A stretch of DNA of 57,158 nucleotides from Methylorubrum populi (GTDB taxonomy: Bacteria > Pseudomonadota > Alphaproteobacteria > Rhizobiales > Beijerinckiaceae). The notes under the pieces are model-generated. The model was not told the origin of the DNA and did not search any database. It was given only the letters and a program-made list of their open reading frames with translations. Shown here piece by piece: positions 16,389 through 25,742 of the stretch (positions within the stretch are counted from its first letter, which is position 1; every line of letters begins with the position of its first letter). The position numbers were made by a program, and so were the translations under genes. Where the stretch lies: NCBI GenBank assembly GCA_020741775.1, contig DYYG01000045.1, forward strand, positions 1 through 57,158, read 5' to 3'.

Positions 16389-17738
16389 GTGAAATCCGGC
16401 TCCCTGCGCCTGCGGCTGGGGCTCGCCGCCGCCGGGCTGATCGCCCTGGCCCTGGCGCTGGCGGGGATCGGGCTGACGCTGATCTTCGACCGGGTGCTCG
16501 ACGCCCGCACCGTCGACGGCCTCGACCGCACCGCCAAATTCATCGCGGGTCAGGTCACCCTGGCGCCGGATGAGACCCTGAGCCTGCCGCGGGAGCCGGC
16601 GGATCCCCGCTACGCGGCGCCCTATGGCGGTCTCTACTGGCAGGTCGAGCGGGAAGAGGGCGGCGGCGCCCTGCGCTCGCGCTCGCTCTGGGACCGCAGC
16701 CTCGGCACGGTCCCCGATGCGCCCGCCGAGCCCGCCTTCGGCGATCTGGCCGGCCCCGATGGCGGGCGGCTCATCGCTGTGACCCGCCGCGTCACCATTC
16801 CCGGCCATGGCGGGACGGTGCGGCTCGCCGTCACCGCCGCGGAGGATCGGCGCGACCTCGCCGAGAGCCGGGCCACCTTCCTGCGCCTGCTGGTGCCCTC
16901 GCTCCTCGCCCTGTTCGCGGCCCTGACGCTGGCCATGTCACTCTTCGTCCGCCGGGCGCTCAGCCCGTTCCGGACCCTGCGCGCCGACCTCGCCGCGGTC
17001 CATGCCGGGACGCGGGCGCGGCTTCCGGAAGCCTTCCCCGAGGAGGTGCGCCCACTGGTGGCCGATCTCAACCGCCTGCTGGACGCCCAGGAGCGGGATT
17101 TGGAGCGGGCGCGAACGGGCGCCAGCGACATGGCCCACGGCCTCAAGACCCCGCTCGCGGTGCTCGATGCCCTCTCCCGCCGGGTCCAGGGCACCGATCC
17201 CGCCTTGGCAGCGGAGATCGCTGAGCAGGCCCAGGCCATGGGCCGGCAGGTGGAGCGGACGCTCGCCCGGGCCCGGGCGGCCTCGGGCGGCCTGAGGCGC
17301 CGCGCATGCCCTGTCGCCCCGGCGGCCGAGCGCGTCGTCGGCGCCCTGAAGCGCCTGCCCGACGGCGAGGCCCTACGCTGGGAGATCGCGATTGCCAGCG
17401 GCCTCGGATTTCCCGGCGACGAGGGCGATCTGACCGAGATCCTGGGCAACCTCCTCGATAATGCCCGCAAATGGGCCCACCGCCGCATCCGTGTCTCGGG
17501 ACGGGCCGAGGCCGGCCGGGGCCTTTTCGTCCTGGAGGATGACGGGCCCGGCATGAGCGAGGCGGCGATTGCCGGCATCGCCCGCGGCCGGCGCTGGGAC
17601 GAGAGCCGGCCCGGAACCGGCTTCGGCATCGCCATCGCCCGCGATCTCGCGGAGGGGGCGGGAGCCCGGATGAGCTTCGGCCGGTCCGATCTCGGCGGAT
17701 TGCGGGTCGAGCTGGACTGGCCCCTTCCGCCGGCCTGA
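16389..17738 (+). CDS. Sensor histidine kinase (FeuQ/PhoQ-like)
   Basis: 449 residues. TM1 is at about 8-32, a periplasmic sensor follows to about 165, TM2 is at about 168-190 (LLVPSLLALFAALTLAMSLF), and a HAMP-like linker comes next. The H-box MAHGLKTPLAVLDAL has phospho-accepting His250. The ATPase domain shows the N-box GNLLDNARKW, G1 DDGPGM and G2 GTGFGIAIA. GTG start at 16389, since the nearer GTG at 16375 hits a stop after five codons. It should phosphorylate the adjacent regulator, with its periplasmic part probably contacted by the FeuN-like protein. Confidence 0.87.
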   Translation: MKSGSLRLRLGLAAAGLIALALALAGIGLTLIFDRVLDARTVDGLDRTAKFIAGQVTLAPDETLSLPREPADPRYAAPYGGLYWQVEREEGGGALRSRSLWDRSLGTVPDAPAEPAFGDLAGPDGGRLIAVTRRVTIPGHGGTVRLAVTAAEDRRDLAESRATFLRLLVPSLLALFAALTLAMSLFVRRALSPFRTLRADLAAVHAGTRARLPEAFPEEVRPLVADLNRLLDAQERDLERARTGASDMAHGLKTPLAVLDALSRRVQGTDPALAAEIAEQAQAMGRQVERTLARARAASGGLRRRACPVAPAAERVVGALKRLPDGEALRWEIAIASGLGFPGDEGDLTEILGNLLDNARKWAHRRIRVSGRAEAGRGLFVLEDDGPGMSEAAIAGIARGRRWDESRPGTGFGIAIARDLAEGAGARMSFGRSDLGGLRVELDWPLPPA

Positions 17739-17752
17739 CGACCGGAGATGGC

Positions 17753-18142
17753 TCAGGCGGCGTGCCCGAGCGCCCCGAGGAGATCGGAGCGGCCATAGGG
17801 TTTGGGCAGGAAGCGGCCCGGACCCGGCAGGTCATGCGGGGAGGGGCGGCGCCGGCCCGAGGTGACGACCAGCCGGATATGCGGCCAGCGCGCCTGCACC
17901 CGTGCCGCCAGGGTGAGGCCGTCCATCGAGCCCGGCATGTCGATATCGGTGAAGAGGATGCCGAAGGCTTGTGCCTGGCCTTCCAGGAGCCGCAGGGCGG
18001 CGTCGGCATCCGGCGCCTCGACCACCGGCAATCCCGCATCCTCCAGCATGTCCACGGCGACCATGCGCACGAAACTCTCATCCTCCACCACGAGGACGTG
18101 AGACGGGATGGGGGAATCGGCGGTGTCGAGGGGGCGGGACAT
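17753..18142 (-). CDS. Single-domain response regulator
   Basis: 129 residues that consist of one receiver domain: acidic residues at VVEDES (about 18-23), phospho-acceptor Asp66 in FTDIDMPGSMDG, the conserved Thr/Ser position in 'LVVTSGRRR', and Lys in FLPKPY near 113. No output domain. Receivers with 'DIDMPGSMDG' are frequent in Methylobacterium and often pair with HWE/HisKA_2 kinases. The ATG at 18142 is chosen over a TTG at 18193, which would add a non-receiver leader. It is convergent with the FeuQ-like kinase gene, so its partner is unknown. Confidence 0.82.
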   Translation of the reverse strand: MSRPLDTADSPIPSHVLVVEDESFVRMVAVDMLEDAGLPVVEAPDADAALRLLEGQAQAFGILFTDIDMPGSMDGLTLAARVQARWPHIRLVVTSGRRRPSPHDLPGPGRFLPKPYGRSDLLGALGHAA

Positions 18143-18520
18143 GATGGTGCGAAGAAGCTGAAGTGAGAAGTGAAACGGGGCGCTCCCCTTCAAGGCGTCG
18201 ATCCGGATATGGTTTCAGCGTGGCGGCAGAAGAATTCGTGAAAAAACCGCAAGATATCGTTCCGCGGGGCGCCGCGGGCGGAAGGCAGTGAGCGTATTGC
18301 CACCCTCCGGGGTTTCGATTACGGGAGCCCGGCAAACGGGGTCGGAGGTCCGCCATGCCGCTGCCCTTGACCCTTCCCGTCTGCCCTCCCGCCTGTCCCG
18401 GAAGCGCGATCCGCCCGCCGGCCCGTCTTCCGGAATGCCCGACGCGGTGCCCTACCCTGTCGATGACGGAGCTGCGGCCTTTGCGGGCTGCCGGGATGTC
18501 GTCTGTCGTGGAGACCTGCC
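18143..18520. other. Divergent promoter region between orphan receiver and kaiC
   Basis: No supported gene. It contains an A-run and AT-rich patch near 18230-18260 and a small GC dyad CCGCGG-N4-CCGCGG near 18264-18279. GGAACG occurs on the minus strand but without a CGTT at the correct distance, so it is not called an EcfG promoter. Confidence 0.35.
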
Positions 18521-20239
18521 TTGGCGTCTGAGCCAGAGAGCCCGTCCGAGACCGTCACGCGCAAGACCGTTCCGGCCCTGCCCAAGGTCGCCACCGGCAT
18601 CGCCGGTTTCGACGCCATCACCTTCGGCGGCCTGCCGCGAGGCCGGCCCTCCCTGGTCTGTGGCGCGGCCGGCTGCGGCAAGACCTTGTTTGCCACCACC
18701 TTCCTCGTCAACGGCGCCACCCGGTTCGACGAGCCCGGCGTGTTCATGAGCTTTGAGGAGCGGGCCGAGGATCTCGTCGCCAACGTCGCCTCCCTCGGCT
18801 ACGACCTCGACGGGCTGGTGGCCCAGGGCAAGCTCGCCATCGACCATGTCCGCGTGGAGCGCAGCGAGATCGAGGAGACCGGCGAGTACGATCTCGAAGG
18901 CCTGTTCATTCGCCTGGGCTTCGCGGTGGATTCGATCGGCGCCAAGCGCGTCGTGCTCGATACCATCGAGACCCTGTTCGCCGGCTTCTCCGACGAGACG
19001 GTGCTGCGCGCGGAACTCCGCCGCCTGTTCGGCTGGATCAAGGACCGGGGGCTCACCGCGATCATCACCGGCGAGCGCGGCGACGGCCAGCTCACCCGCC
19101 AGGGGATGGAGGAATACGTCTCCGATTGCGTGGTGCTGCTCGACAATCGCGTCGAGGACCAGATCACCACCCGGCGCCTGCGCGTGGTGAAGTATCGCGG
19201 CTCGGCCCACGGCACCAACGAATACCCGTTCCTGATCGACGCCGAGGGCATCAGCGTCCTGCCGGTCACCTCGGCGGATCTCGATTACTCCATCGCCGAG
19301 GGCGTGGTCTCGACGGGCATCGCCGGCCTCGACGCGATGCTCGAGCCCGGCGGCTTCCATCGCGGCACCAGCATCCTGATCTCGGGCGAGGCCGGCACCG
19401 GCAAGACCATGATCACCTCGAGCATGATCGACGCGGCCTGCGCCCGGGGGGAGCGCTGCATGGCCTTCGTGTTCGAGGAGAGCGGCCACCAGATCGCCCG
19501 CAATGCCCGCTCCATCGGCCTCGACCTCTCACGCCATGTCGAGGCGGGCTTGCTGCGGTTCGAGGCGGCGCGACCGAGCCTGTACGGACTGGAGATGCAT
19601 CTGGCGCGCATGCACCGGGACATCGACCGCTTCGCGCCCTCCCTCGTGGTGATCGATCCGCTCTCGGCGCTGCGCGGTCCGCCGGTCGAGTTGCAGTCGA
19701 CGATGCTGCGGATGATCGACATGCTGAAGAGCCGCGGCATCACCGCCGTCTTCACCAGCCTGCGCGAGGACGGCGAAATCGATCACGACAGCGCCATCGG
19801 CGTCTCCTCGCTGATGGATGCCTGGATCAAGCTCCTCAACGTCGAGGCCAATGGCGAGCGCTCGCGCACGCTCTACGTCATCAAGGCGCGGGGCATGCGC
19901 CACTCGAACCAAGTGCGCGAATTCATGATGTCGAAAGACGGGATCGCGCTGATCGATGCCTATATCGGCCCGGCGGGTGTGCTCACCGGCACCGCCCGCG
20001 TCGTGCGGGAGGCGGAGGAGGCCGCTGCCGCCCTGCGCCGGGAACAGGAGAACCTGCGCCGCCAGCGCGAGGCCCTGCGCCGCCGCCAGTCGCTGGAGCG
20101 ACAGATCGACGAATTGCGGGCCAACCTGGAAGCCGTGGAAGAAGAAGAGGCGTTGCTCTTGAGCGAGGACGAGATGCGTGAGGCGGCGCTGGCGAGCGGA
20201 CGGCGCGATCTCGCGGTCCGCCGGGGGAGCACGCGATGA
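18521..20239 (+). CDS. kaiC: KaiC-like double-domain ATPase/kinase
   Basis: 572 residues with two tandem RecA-like KaiC domains. CI has Walker A GAAGCGKT (48-55) and catalytic Glu pair in FMSFEE (79-80). CII has GEAGTGKT (about 289-296) and AFVFEES. The CII autophosphorylation site, Ser-Thr in cyanobacterial KaiC, reads Ser429-Ser430 (VSSLMD). The [10 protein letters not shown] near the C-terminus matches KaiC, then a 90-residue Arg/Glu coiled coil extends past the usual end. TTG start with GGAG eight bases upstream. It is coupled by four-base overlap to kaiB. No kaiA is seen; KaiA-less systems are usual outside cyanobacteria. Confidence 0.92.
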   Translation: MASEPESPSETVTRKTVPALPKVATGIAGFDAITFGGLPRGRPSLVCGAAGCGKTLFATTFLVNGATRFDEPGVFMSFEERAEDLVANVASLGYDLDGLVAQGKLAIDHVRVERSEIEETGEYDLEGLFIRLGFAVDSIGAKRVVLDTIETLFAGFSDETVLRAELRRLFGWIKDRGLTAIITGERGDGQLTRQGMEEYVSDCVVLLDNRVEDQITTRRLRVVKYRGSAHGTNEYPFLIDAEGISVLPVTSADLDYSIAEGVVSTGIAGLDAMLEPGGFHRGTSILISGEAGTGKTMITSSMIDAACARGERCMAFVFEESGHQIARNARSIGLDLSRHVEAGLLRFEAARPSLYGLEMHLARMHRDIDRFAPSLVVIDPLSALRGPPVELQSTMLRMIDMLKSRGITAVFTSLREDGEIDHDSAIGVSSLMDAWIKLLNVEANGERSRTLYVIKARGMRHSNQVREFMMSKDGIALIDAYIGPAGVLTGTARVVREAEEAAAALRREQENLRRQREALRRRQSLERQIDELRANLEAVEEEEALLLSEDEMREAALASGRRDLAVRRGSTR

Positions 20240-20571
20240 GCGGATCGGAGCCGATCGACGGCGAGGGTGACGGCGCCCTCGACGAGGGCCATTACCATCT
20301 GCGCCTCTACGTGGCCGGGCAGACCGCGAAGTCCCTCGCGGCGATGACGAATCTGAAGCGTTTCTGCGAGGAGCACCTCGCCGGTCACTACGATATCGAG
20401 GTGATCGACCTGATGAAGAACCCGCAGCTCGCTGCGGGCGATCAGATCCTGGCGATCCCCACCCTAGTGCGCCGCCTGCCCGCGCCGCTCAAGCGCATCA
20501 TCGGCGATCTGTCCAACACCGAGAAGGTGCTGGTCGGCCTCGACATCCGGCCGAAGGCGGACGGGCTTTGA
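20236..20571 (+). CDS. kaiB: KaiB protein, canonical copy
   Basis: 111 residues. After a 20-residue acidic leader comes a full KaiB domain: '[20 protein letters not shown]', '[20 protein letters not shown]' and '[20 protein letters not shown]', close to cyanobacterial KaiB throughout, including the 'KNPQLA' and '[14 protein letters not shown]' stretches involved in fold switching and KaiC binding. Overlaps kaiC by four bases (ATGA). Expected to bind the ADP-bound KaiC CI ring. Confidence 0.92.
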   Translation: MSGSEPIDGEGDGALDEGHYHLRLYVAGQTAKSLAAMTNLKRFCEEHLAGHYDIEVIDLMKNPQLAAGDQILAIPTLVRRLPAPLKRIIGDLSNTEKVLVGLDIRPKADGL

Positions 20572-20912
20572 CGGAGGCTGGAGTCACGGGCGGCGACACC
20601 GCCGGGCGCGCCCGTCTGCGCCTCTACGTCGCCGGGACCTCGCTGCGCTCGACGCGCACCATCGAGAGCGTGCGTCGCCTGTGCGAGGGCCGGCTCGGCG
20701 GCCTGTGCGACCTCGAGGTCGTCGACATCTACCAGCAATCCGGGCTCGCGGGCACGGACGGCGTCGTGGCGGCGCCGACCCTGGTGCGCCTGAGCCCCCT
20801 CCCCGCCCGCCGCTTGGCTGGCGACCTGAGCGACGAGCGGCGGATCCTCGAAGGCCTCGGCCTGCAAGCCCTGGTGCGGGAGAGCCTCGGAGAGGATGAC
20901 GATGGCCGCTGA
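20568..20912 (+). CDS. Second, divergent KaiB protein
   Basis: 114 residues with the KaiB pattern '[18 protein letters not shown]', '[20 protein letters not shown]' and '[19 protein letters not shown]'. The 'KNPQLA' element of canonical KaiB is replaced by 'YQQSGLAG', and the usual 'RIIGDLS' by 'RLAGDLS'. It starts at a TTG overlapping the kaiB stop and overlaps the following kinase by 17 bases. A paralogue with a separate partner, perhaps the kinase, is plausible (inference). Confidence 0.85.
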   Translation: MTEAGVTGGDTAGRARLRLYVAGTSLRSTRTIESVRRLCEGRLGGLCDLEVVDIYQQSGLAGTDGVVAAPTLVRLSPLPARRLAGDLSDERRILEGLGLQALVRESLGEDDDGR

Positions 20913-22671
20913 GGAGGCTTCGTTCGACGCGCTCGCCACCGCCGAGGCGCGGATCCGCGAGCTGGAGACGCGGCTGGAGGAGGTCGAGGACACCCTCGCG
21001 GCGATACGACGGGGGGATTTCGACGCCATCGTGGTCGAGGGGGCCGGTGGCGAGCGGCTGGTCTACACTCTGGAAAATGCCGACCGGCCCTACCGCGTGC
21101 TGATCGAGCAGATCCAGGAAGGCGCCTTCACCCTCGGCCCGGACGGCACCCTGCTCTATTGCAACCGCCGGCTGGCCGAGACCCTGGGCCAGCGCCAGGA
21201 GCGGCTGATCGGCCAACCCCTCGCCCGCTTCGCCGCCCAGGGCCACGGTCCTGCCCTGGCCTCCCTGGTGGCCCAGGCGGCGCGGATGCCGGCCCGCGGC
21301 GAGATTGCACTCCGCGACGAGGTTGGCGTCGAGCGCCCGGTCTACCTCTCCCTCAGCCGCCTCGACGGCGATGGCGACACGCTTCTGCTCTGCGGTGTCC
21401 TGACCGACCTCACGGCGGAGCGGCGGCGCCTGGGCGAACTCGCCGAGGCCAATGAGCGCCTGCGGACCGAGGTGGCCGAACGCGAGCGGATCGAGGAGGC
21501 CCTGCGCCAGTCGCAGAAGATGGAGGCGGTGGGCCAGCTCACCGGCGGCGTCGCCCACGACTTCAACAACCTGCTCACCGTCATCAAATCCTCCACCGAC
21601 CTGCTCAAGCGGCCCGATCTCGCCGAGGAGCGGCGGCGGCGCTACGTCGAGGCGATTTCCGACACCGTCGGGCGCGCGGCCAAGCTCACCGGCCAGCTCC
21701 TCGCCTTCGCCCGGCGCCAGGCGCTCAAGCCCGAGGTGTTCGATGCCGGGCGGGGTGTCGCGGCGGTGGCCGACATGGTCGGCACGCTGACCGGGGCCCG
21801 GATTCAGGTGAAGACCCTGATCGAACCCTGCTTCGATGCGGCGGGCCAGCCCTTCGCCTGCCTCGTCGAGGCCGATCCGAGCCAGTTCGATACGGCGCTC
21901 GTCAACATGGTCGTCAATGCCCGCGATGCCATGGACGGCGAGGGCACGCTGACCATCCGCGTCGGCCATGCCGGCCAGATCCCGGCCCTGCGCACCCATC
22001 CGGCGGTGCCCGGCGACTTCGTGGCGGTGTCGATCTCCGATACCGGGGCGGGCATCGCTCCGGCCGACCTGTCGCGGATCTTCGAGCCGTTCTTCACCAC
22101 CAAGGGGGTCGGCCAGGGCACCGGTCTCGGCCTGTCCCAGGTGTTCGGCTTCGCCAAGCAATCGGGCGGTGACATCGCCGTCGAGAGCGTGCTGGGCCAG
22201 GGCACCAGCTTCACCCTGTTCCTGCCCCGGGCCAAGATCGCTCCGACCGTCGTCGAGGCCGCCGACGAGCCGGAGCCCCTCGCCCCCGGCCACGGCACCT
22301 GCGTGCTGCTGGTGGAGGACAACCGCGAGGTCGGCGCCTTCGCCACCCAGGCCCTGGCCGAGCTCGGCTACGGCACCGTCTGGGCCATGGATGCCGAGCA
22401 GGCCCTGGCCGAACTCGCCCGGACCCCGGACCGCTTCGACGTGGTGTTCACCGACGTGGTGATGCCCGGCATGAACGGCGTGGATCTCGCCCGCAGGATC
22501 CTGGAGGACAGGCCGGACATGCCGGTCGTCCTCTCCTCCGGTTACAGCCACGTCCTCGCCGAGGACGGGCGCCACGGCTTCCCGCTGCTGCACAAGCCCT
22601 ATTCGGTCGAGGATCTCTCGCGCATCCTGCGCCGGGCGGTCCGGCGACGCGGGGCGAGCAGAGGCGGATAA
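20896..22671 (+). CDS. PAS-containing hybrid histidine kinase of the kai cluster
   Basis: 591 residues, soluble. A coiled coil lies at about 10-45, a PAS domain at about 60-180 ('[20 protein letters not shown]'), a coiled coil at 180-210, then HisKA with [14 protein letters not shown] (phospho-accepting His221). The HATPase has N-box [11 protein letters not shown], 'DTGAGI' and [11 protein letters not shown], and a C-terminal receiver carries Asp520 ([11 protein letters not shown]). The start overlaps the second kaiB. The kinase is probably an input or output of the Kai proteins, as in other proteobacterial kaiC-kaiB-kinase clusters; no DNA-binding partner is nearby. Confidence 0.88.
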   Translation: MTMAAEEASFDALATAEARIRELETRLEEVEDTLAAIRRGDFDAIVVEGAGGERLVYTLENADRPYRVLIEQIQEGAFTLGPDGTLLYCNRRLAETLGQRQERLIGQPLARFAAQGHGPALASLVAQAARMPARGEIALRDEVGVERPVYLSLSRLDGDGDTLLLCGVLTDLTAERRRLGELAEANERLRTEVAERERIEEALRQSQKMEAVGQLTGGVAHDFNNLLTVIKSSTDLLKRPDLAEERRRRYVEAISDTVGRAAKLTGQLLAFARRQALKPEVFDAGRGVAAVADMVGTLTGARIQVKTLIEPCFDAAGQPFACLVEADPSQFDTALVNMVVNARDAMDGEGTLTIRVGHAGQIPALRTHPAVPGDFVAVSISDTGAGIAPADLSRIFEPFFTTKGVGQGTGLGLSQVFGFAKQSGGDIAVESVLGQGTSFTLFLPRAKIAPTVVEAADEPEPLAPGHGTCVLLVEDNREVGAFATQALAELGYGTVWAMDAEQALAELARTPDRFDVVFTDVVMPGMNGVDLARRILEDRPDMPVVLSSGYSHVLAEDGRHGFPLLHKPYSVEDLSRILRRAVRRRGASRGG

Positions 22672-22711
22672 GTTTTCCGCTTGTCCCGCAAGTACTTGGT
22701 TGGCGCGCAAG

Positions 22712-22739
22712 AAAAAAGGCTCGGATCACTCCGAGCCTT
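22712..22739 (-). terminator. Strong intrinsic terminator on the minus strand
   Basis: A 10-bp perfect stem (22716-22725 with 22730-22739) encloses a TCAC tetraloop, and on the minus strand it is followed by a run of Ts (A-run 22712-22717 on the plus strand). It lies downstream of the Sua5 gene. Confidence 0.8.
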
Positions 22740-22743
22740 GAAG

Positions 22744-22774
22744 GAAAAAGGCCATTGGGGGCTGAACTGGCCTT
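22744..22774 (-). terminator. Second hairpin, tandem terminator
   Basis: AAGGCCA (22748-22754) pairs with TGGCCTT (22768-22774). Read on the minus strand it is followed by TTTTT. It precedes the stronger terminator, making a tandem pair after the Sua5 gene. Confidence 0.5.
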
Positions 22775-22845
22775 CGTGATCGGACAATGCGCTTGCACCC
22801 GATCGGTTCCGAAAAAAAACGTCGTTGAATTTTCGTGCCTGATTC

Positions 22846-23835
22846 TCAGCGCGGCGCGGCGGCTCGGCGCAGGCGGTCGTTGATCGCGTCGCCCAGCCCC
22901 TCTCCCGGCACTGGGGCGACGGCGATCATCGCCGCGCCGGAGGCATCGAGCCGGCGCAGGGCCCCGAACAGACGGGCGGCGGCTTCGGCCGGATCGCCGC
23001 GCTCGCTCAGGGATTCGATAGCGGCCGCCCGTTCCAGCCCCTCGGGACGGAACGCCCCGAACAGCAGGGCCGCCTCGCCGGGGGCGATGGCGGTCGCGTC
23101 GAGGCGCACGCCGGCCCTGGGCGCGTAATGCGAGGCCAGCAGGCCAGGCCCCACAGGCTGTGAACCCGGATCGCCGGCCGCGGCCGGATCGAAGCCGAGC
23201 AGGGCGGCGATGGCCTCCCGCGTCACCCCGCCGGGGCGCAGCAGACGGGGCGTGCCGCCGAGGCAGGCGACCACGCTCGATTCGACGCCGACCGGACATG
23301 CGCCCCCGTCGAGCACCGCGTCGATGCGCCCGTCGAGATCGGCGAGCACGTGGTCCGCGCTGGTGGGGCTCACCCGCCCCGAGCGGTTGGCGGAGGGCGC
23401 CGCCACCGGACGCCCGACCTGGGCCAGCAGGTCGCGGGCGAGGCCATGGGCCGGCACGCGCAGGGCCACGCTGTCGAGACCGGCCCGGGCCAGTTCGCAG
23501 ACCGAGCCGCCGGGCGAGACCGGCACCACCAGGGTCAGCGGCCCCGGCCAGAAGGCGGCCGCCAGAAGCTGGGCGGCCGCGTCGAACACGCCCTCCGCCA
23601 GGGCGGCCTCGCGCGTCGCGACATGGGCGATCAGCGGGTTGAAGTGCGGGCGGCCCTTGGCGGCGTAGATCGCCGCCACCGCCTTCGGGGCGGTGGCGTC
23701 GGCGCCGAGCCCGTAGACCGTCTCCGTCGGCAGGGCGACGAGGCGGCCCGCCGTGAGCAGGCCGGCCGCCTGCGCGAGACCGTCGCCGTCGGCGGTCAGG
23801 CGAAGCGTGGGGGCGGTTGACGGGTCTGCGTCCAT
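22846..23835 (-). CDS. L-threonylcarbamoyladenylate synthase (Sua5/YwlC type)
   Basis: 329 residues. The N-terminal YrdC-like domain (about 12-200) includes 'LVALPTETVYGLGADAT', 'IYAAKGRPHFNPLIAHV' and 'PSANRSGRVSPTSADHV'. The C-terminal part (about 225-329) is the Sua5 domain that distinguishes it from the shorter TsaC. It makes threonylcarbamoyl-AMP from Thr, bicarbonate and ATP for the t6A37 modification of ANN-decoding tRNAs. Two hairpin terminators follow. It is divergent from the acyl-CoA dehydrogenase gene. Confidence 0.93.
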   Translation of the reverse strand: MDADPSTAPTLRLTADGDGLAQAAGLLTAGRLVALPTETVYGLGADATAPKAVAAIYAAKGRPHFNPLIAHVATREAALAEGVFDAAAQLLAAAFWPGPLTLVVPVSPGGSVCELARAGLDSVALRVPAHGLARDLLAQVGRPVAAPSANRSGRVSPTSADHVLADLDGRIDAVLDGGACPVGVESSVVACLGGTPRLLRPGGVTREAIAALLGFDPAAAGDPGSQPVGPGLLASHYAPRAGVRLDATAIAPGEAALLFGAFRPEGLERAAAIESLSERGDPAEAAARLFGALRRLDASGAAMIAVAPVPGEGLGDAINDRLRRAAAPR

Positions 23836-23971
23836 GTCCGAGTGGAGATGCGGTAAAGAACGGCCGGCCGTAGACCCTCGCGCCGCAAGCCGTCAAACGG
23901 CAAGCCTGTCCCGGCGCGCCGTCCCATGGGAAACGCCGCTCTCCGGGAGCGGTGGGAGGAGCGGTGAAGAG

Positions 23972-25735
23972 ATGAGCTATCGCGCGCCCGTCGAGGAGAT
24001 GGCCTTCACGCTGCGGCACGTCGCCGGGCTCGACGCCGTGCTGGCGCAGAGCGGCGCCGAGATCGCCTCCGAGGACGCGGTGGCGATCCTGGGGGAAGCC
24101 GGGCGGCTCGCCGGAGAGGTCATCGCACCCCTGAACCGGATCGGCGACCGCCACGGAACGCCCTTCTCGGATGGGACCGTCACCACCGCGCCCGGCTGGC
24201 GCGAGGCCTACCGGGCCTTCGTCGAGGGCGGCTGGAACGGGGTGCTCGCCTCCCCCGACCATGGCGGCATGGGCCTGCCGCATCTGATCGCGGCGGCCTG
24301 CACCGAGATGTGGAACGGGGCGAACCTCGCCTTCGGCCTGTGCCCGCTGCTCACCGCCGGCGGCATCGAGGCGCTCAGCGCACACGGCTCCGACGCGCTG
24401 AAGAGCCGCTATCTCGACAAGCTCGTCTCCGGCGAGTGGACCGCGACCATGAACCTGACCGAGCCGCAGGCGGGCTCGGACCTGTCCGGCCTGCGCAGCC
24501 GGGCCGAGCCCAACGGTGACGGCAGCTACCGGATCACCGGGGCCAAGATCTACATCACCTATGGCGAGCACGACCTGGCCGACAACATCGTCCACCTCGT
24601 GCTGGCCCGGCTCAAGGACGCGCCGGCCGGCACCCGCGGCATCTCCCTGTTCCTCGTGCCGAAGGTGCTGCCGGACGGGACGCGCAACGACCTGCGCTGC
24701 TCAGGGCTGGAGCACAAGCTCGGCATCCACGGCTCTCCCACCTGCTCCATGGCCTTCGGCGATGGCGGCGGAGCGACCGGCTGGCTGATCGGCGAGGAGA
24801 ACCGGGGGCTCGCCTGCATGTTCACGATGATGAACTCGGCCCGGCTCAATGTCGGCCTGCAGGGCGTCGGCGTGGCCGAGGCGGCGTATCAGAAGGCCCT
24901 CGATTACGCCCGCGAGCGGCGCCAGGGCCGGGCGCCGGGTTCGGCCGAGCCGGTCAGCGCCATCGTCGCCCATGCCGACGTGCAGCGCATGCTGCTGACC
25001 ATGAAGGCTTACACGGCGGCGGCGCGGGGCATCTGCTACCTCACGGCTCAAGGACTCGACGCCGCCCATGGGCCCGAGGGCAAGGCGGCCCATGACCGGG
25101 CCTCGCTGCTGACGCCGGTGGCGAAAGCCTTCGCCACCGACATCGCCAACGAGGTGACCTCGCTCGGCGTCCAGATCCATGGCGGCATGGGCTTCGTCGA
25201 GGAGACCGGCGCGGCTCAACTGATGCGCGACGCCCGCATCCTCGGCATCTACGAGGGCACCAACGGCATCCAGGCGATCGATCTCGTGACCCGCAAGCTG
25301 CCGCTCAACGGCGGCGCCACGGTGGGGGCGCAGGTCGCCGCGATGCGGCGGGTGGCGGAGGGGCTTCTGAAGGACGGTGCGCCCGCCTTCGGCCACGCGG
25401 CGGCGCGCCTGCGGGAGGGCATCGGCAGCCTCGACCGGGCCACGAGCTTCCTGCTCAAGGCGCTGGCCTCGAACCGCCCGCAGGACGCCCTGCCCGGTGC
25501 GGCCCCCTATCTGCGCCTGTTCGGTCTGGTGCAGGGCGCGGCCTGCCTCGCCACGGCGGGGCTCGCGTCGAGCGCCGCCCTGAAGGTGGGCGAGACCGAC
25601 CCGGCCCATGCCGCACGGATCGCGCTCGCCCGCTTCTTCGCCGAGAACCTGCTGCCCGCGGCCGGCGGCCTGGAACAGGCGATCCTGACCGGCGGCGGTT
25701 TCGCCGAGGATCCGGCCTTCGCCCTCGCCGGGTGA
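23972..25735 (+). CDS. Acyl-CoA dehydrogenase with extended C-terminal domain
   Basis: 587 residues, longer than the usual 380, matching the DmdC/long FadE group with an extra C-terminal helical domain (about 465-587). Visible landmarks: 'MNLTEPQAGSDLSGLRSRAE' for substrate and FAD contacts, 'YITYGEHDL', 'GIHGSPTCSM', 'SLGVQIHGGMGFVEETG', and the catalytic glutamate region GIYEGTNGIQAIDL. It oxidises an acyl-CoA to the enoyl-CoA, passing electrons to ETF; chain length cannot be read. The ATG at 23972 has a GAAGAG-like site just upstream. Monocistronic as far as seen. Confidence 0.9.
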   Translation: MSYRAPVEEMAFTLRHVAGLDAVLAQSGAEIASEDAVAILGEAGRLAGEVIAPLNRIGDRHGTPFSDGTVTTAPGWREAYRAFVEGGWNGVLASPDHGGMGLPHLIAAACTEMWNGANLAFGLCPLLTAGGIEALSAHGSDALKSRYLDKLVSGEWTATMNLTEPQAGSDLSGLRSRAEPNGDGSYRITGAKIYITYGEHDLADNIVHLVLARLKDAPAGTRGISLFLVPKVLPDGTRNDLRCSGLEHKLGIHGSPTCSMAFGDGGGATGWLIGEENRGLACMFTMMNSARLNVGLQGVGVAEAAYQKALDYARERRQGRAPGSAEPVSAIVAHADVQRMLLTMKAYTAAARGICYLTAQGLDAAHGPEGKAAHDRASLLTPVAKAFATDIANEVTSLGVQIHGGMGFVEETGAAQLMRDARILGIYEGTNGIQAIDLVTRKLPLNGGATVGAQVAAMRRVAEGLLKDGAPAFGHAAARLREGIGSLDRATSFLLKALASNRPQDALPGAAPYLRLFGLVQGAACLATAGLASSAALKVGETDPAHAARIALARFFAENLLPAAGGLEQAILTGGGFAEDPAFALAG

Positions 25736-25742
25736 AGCGCGC

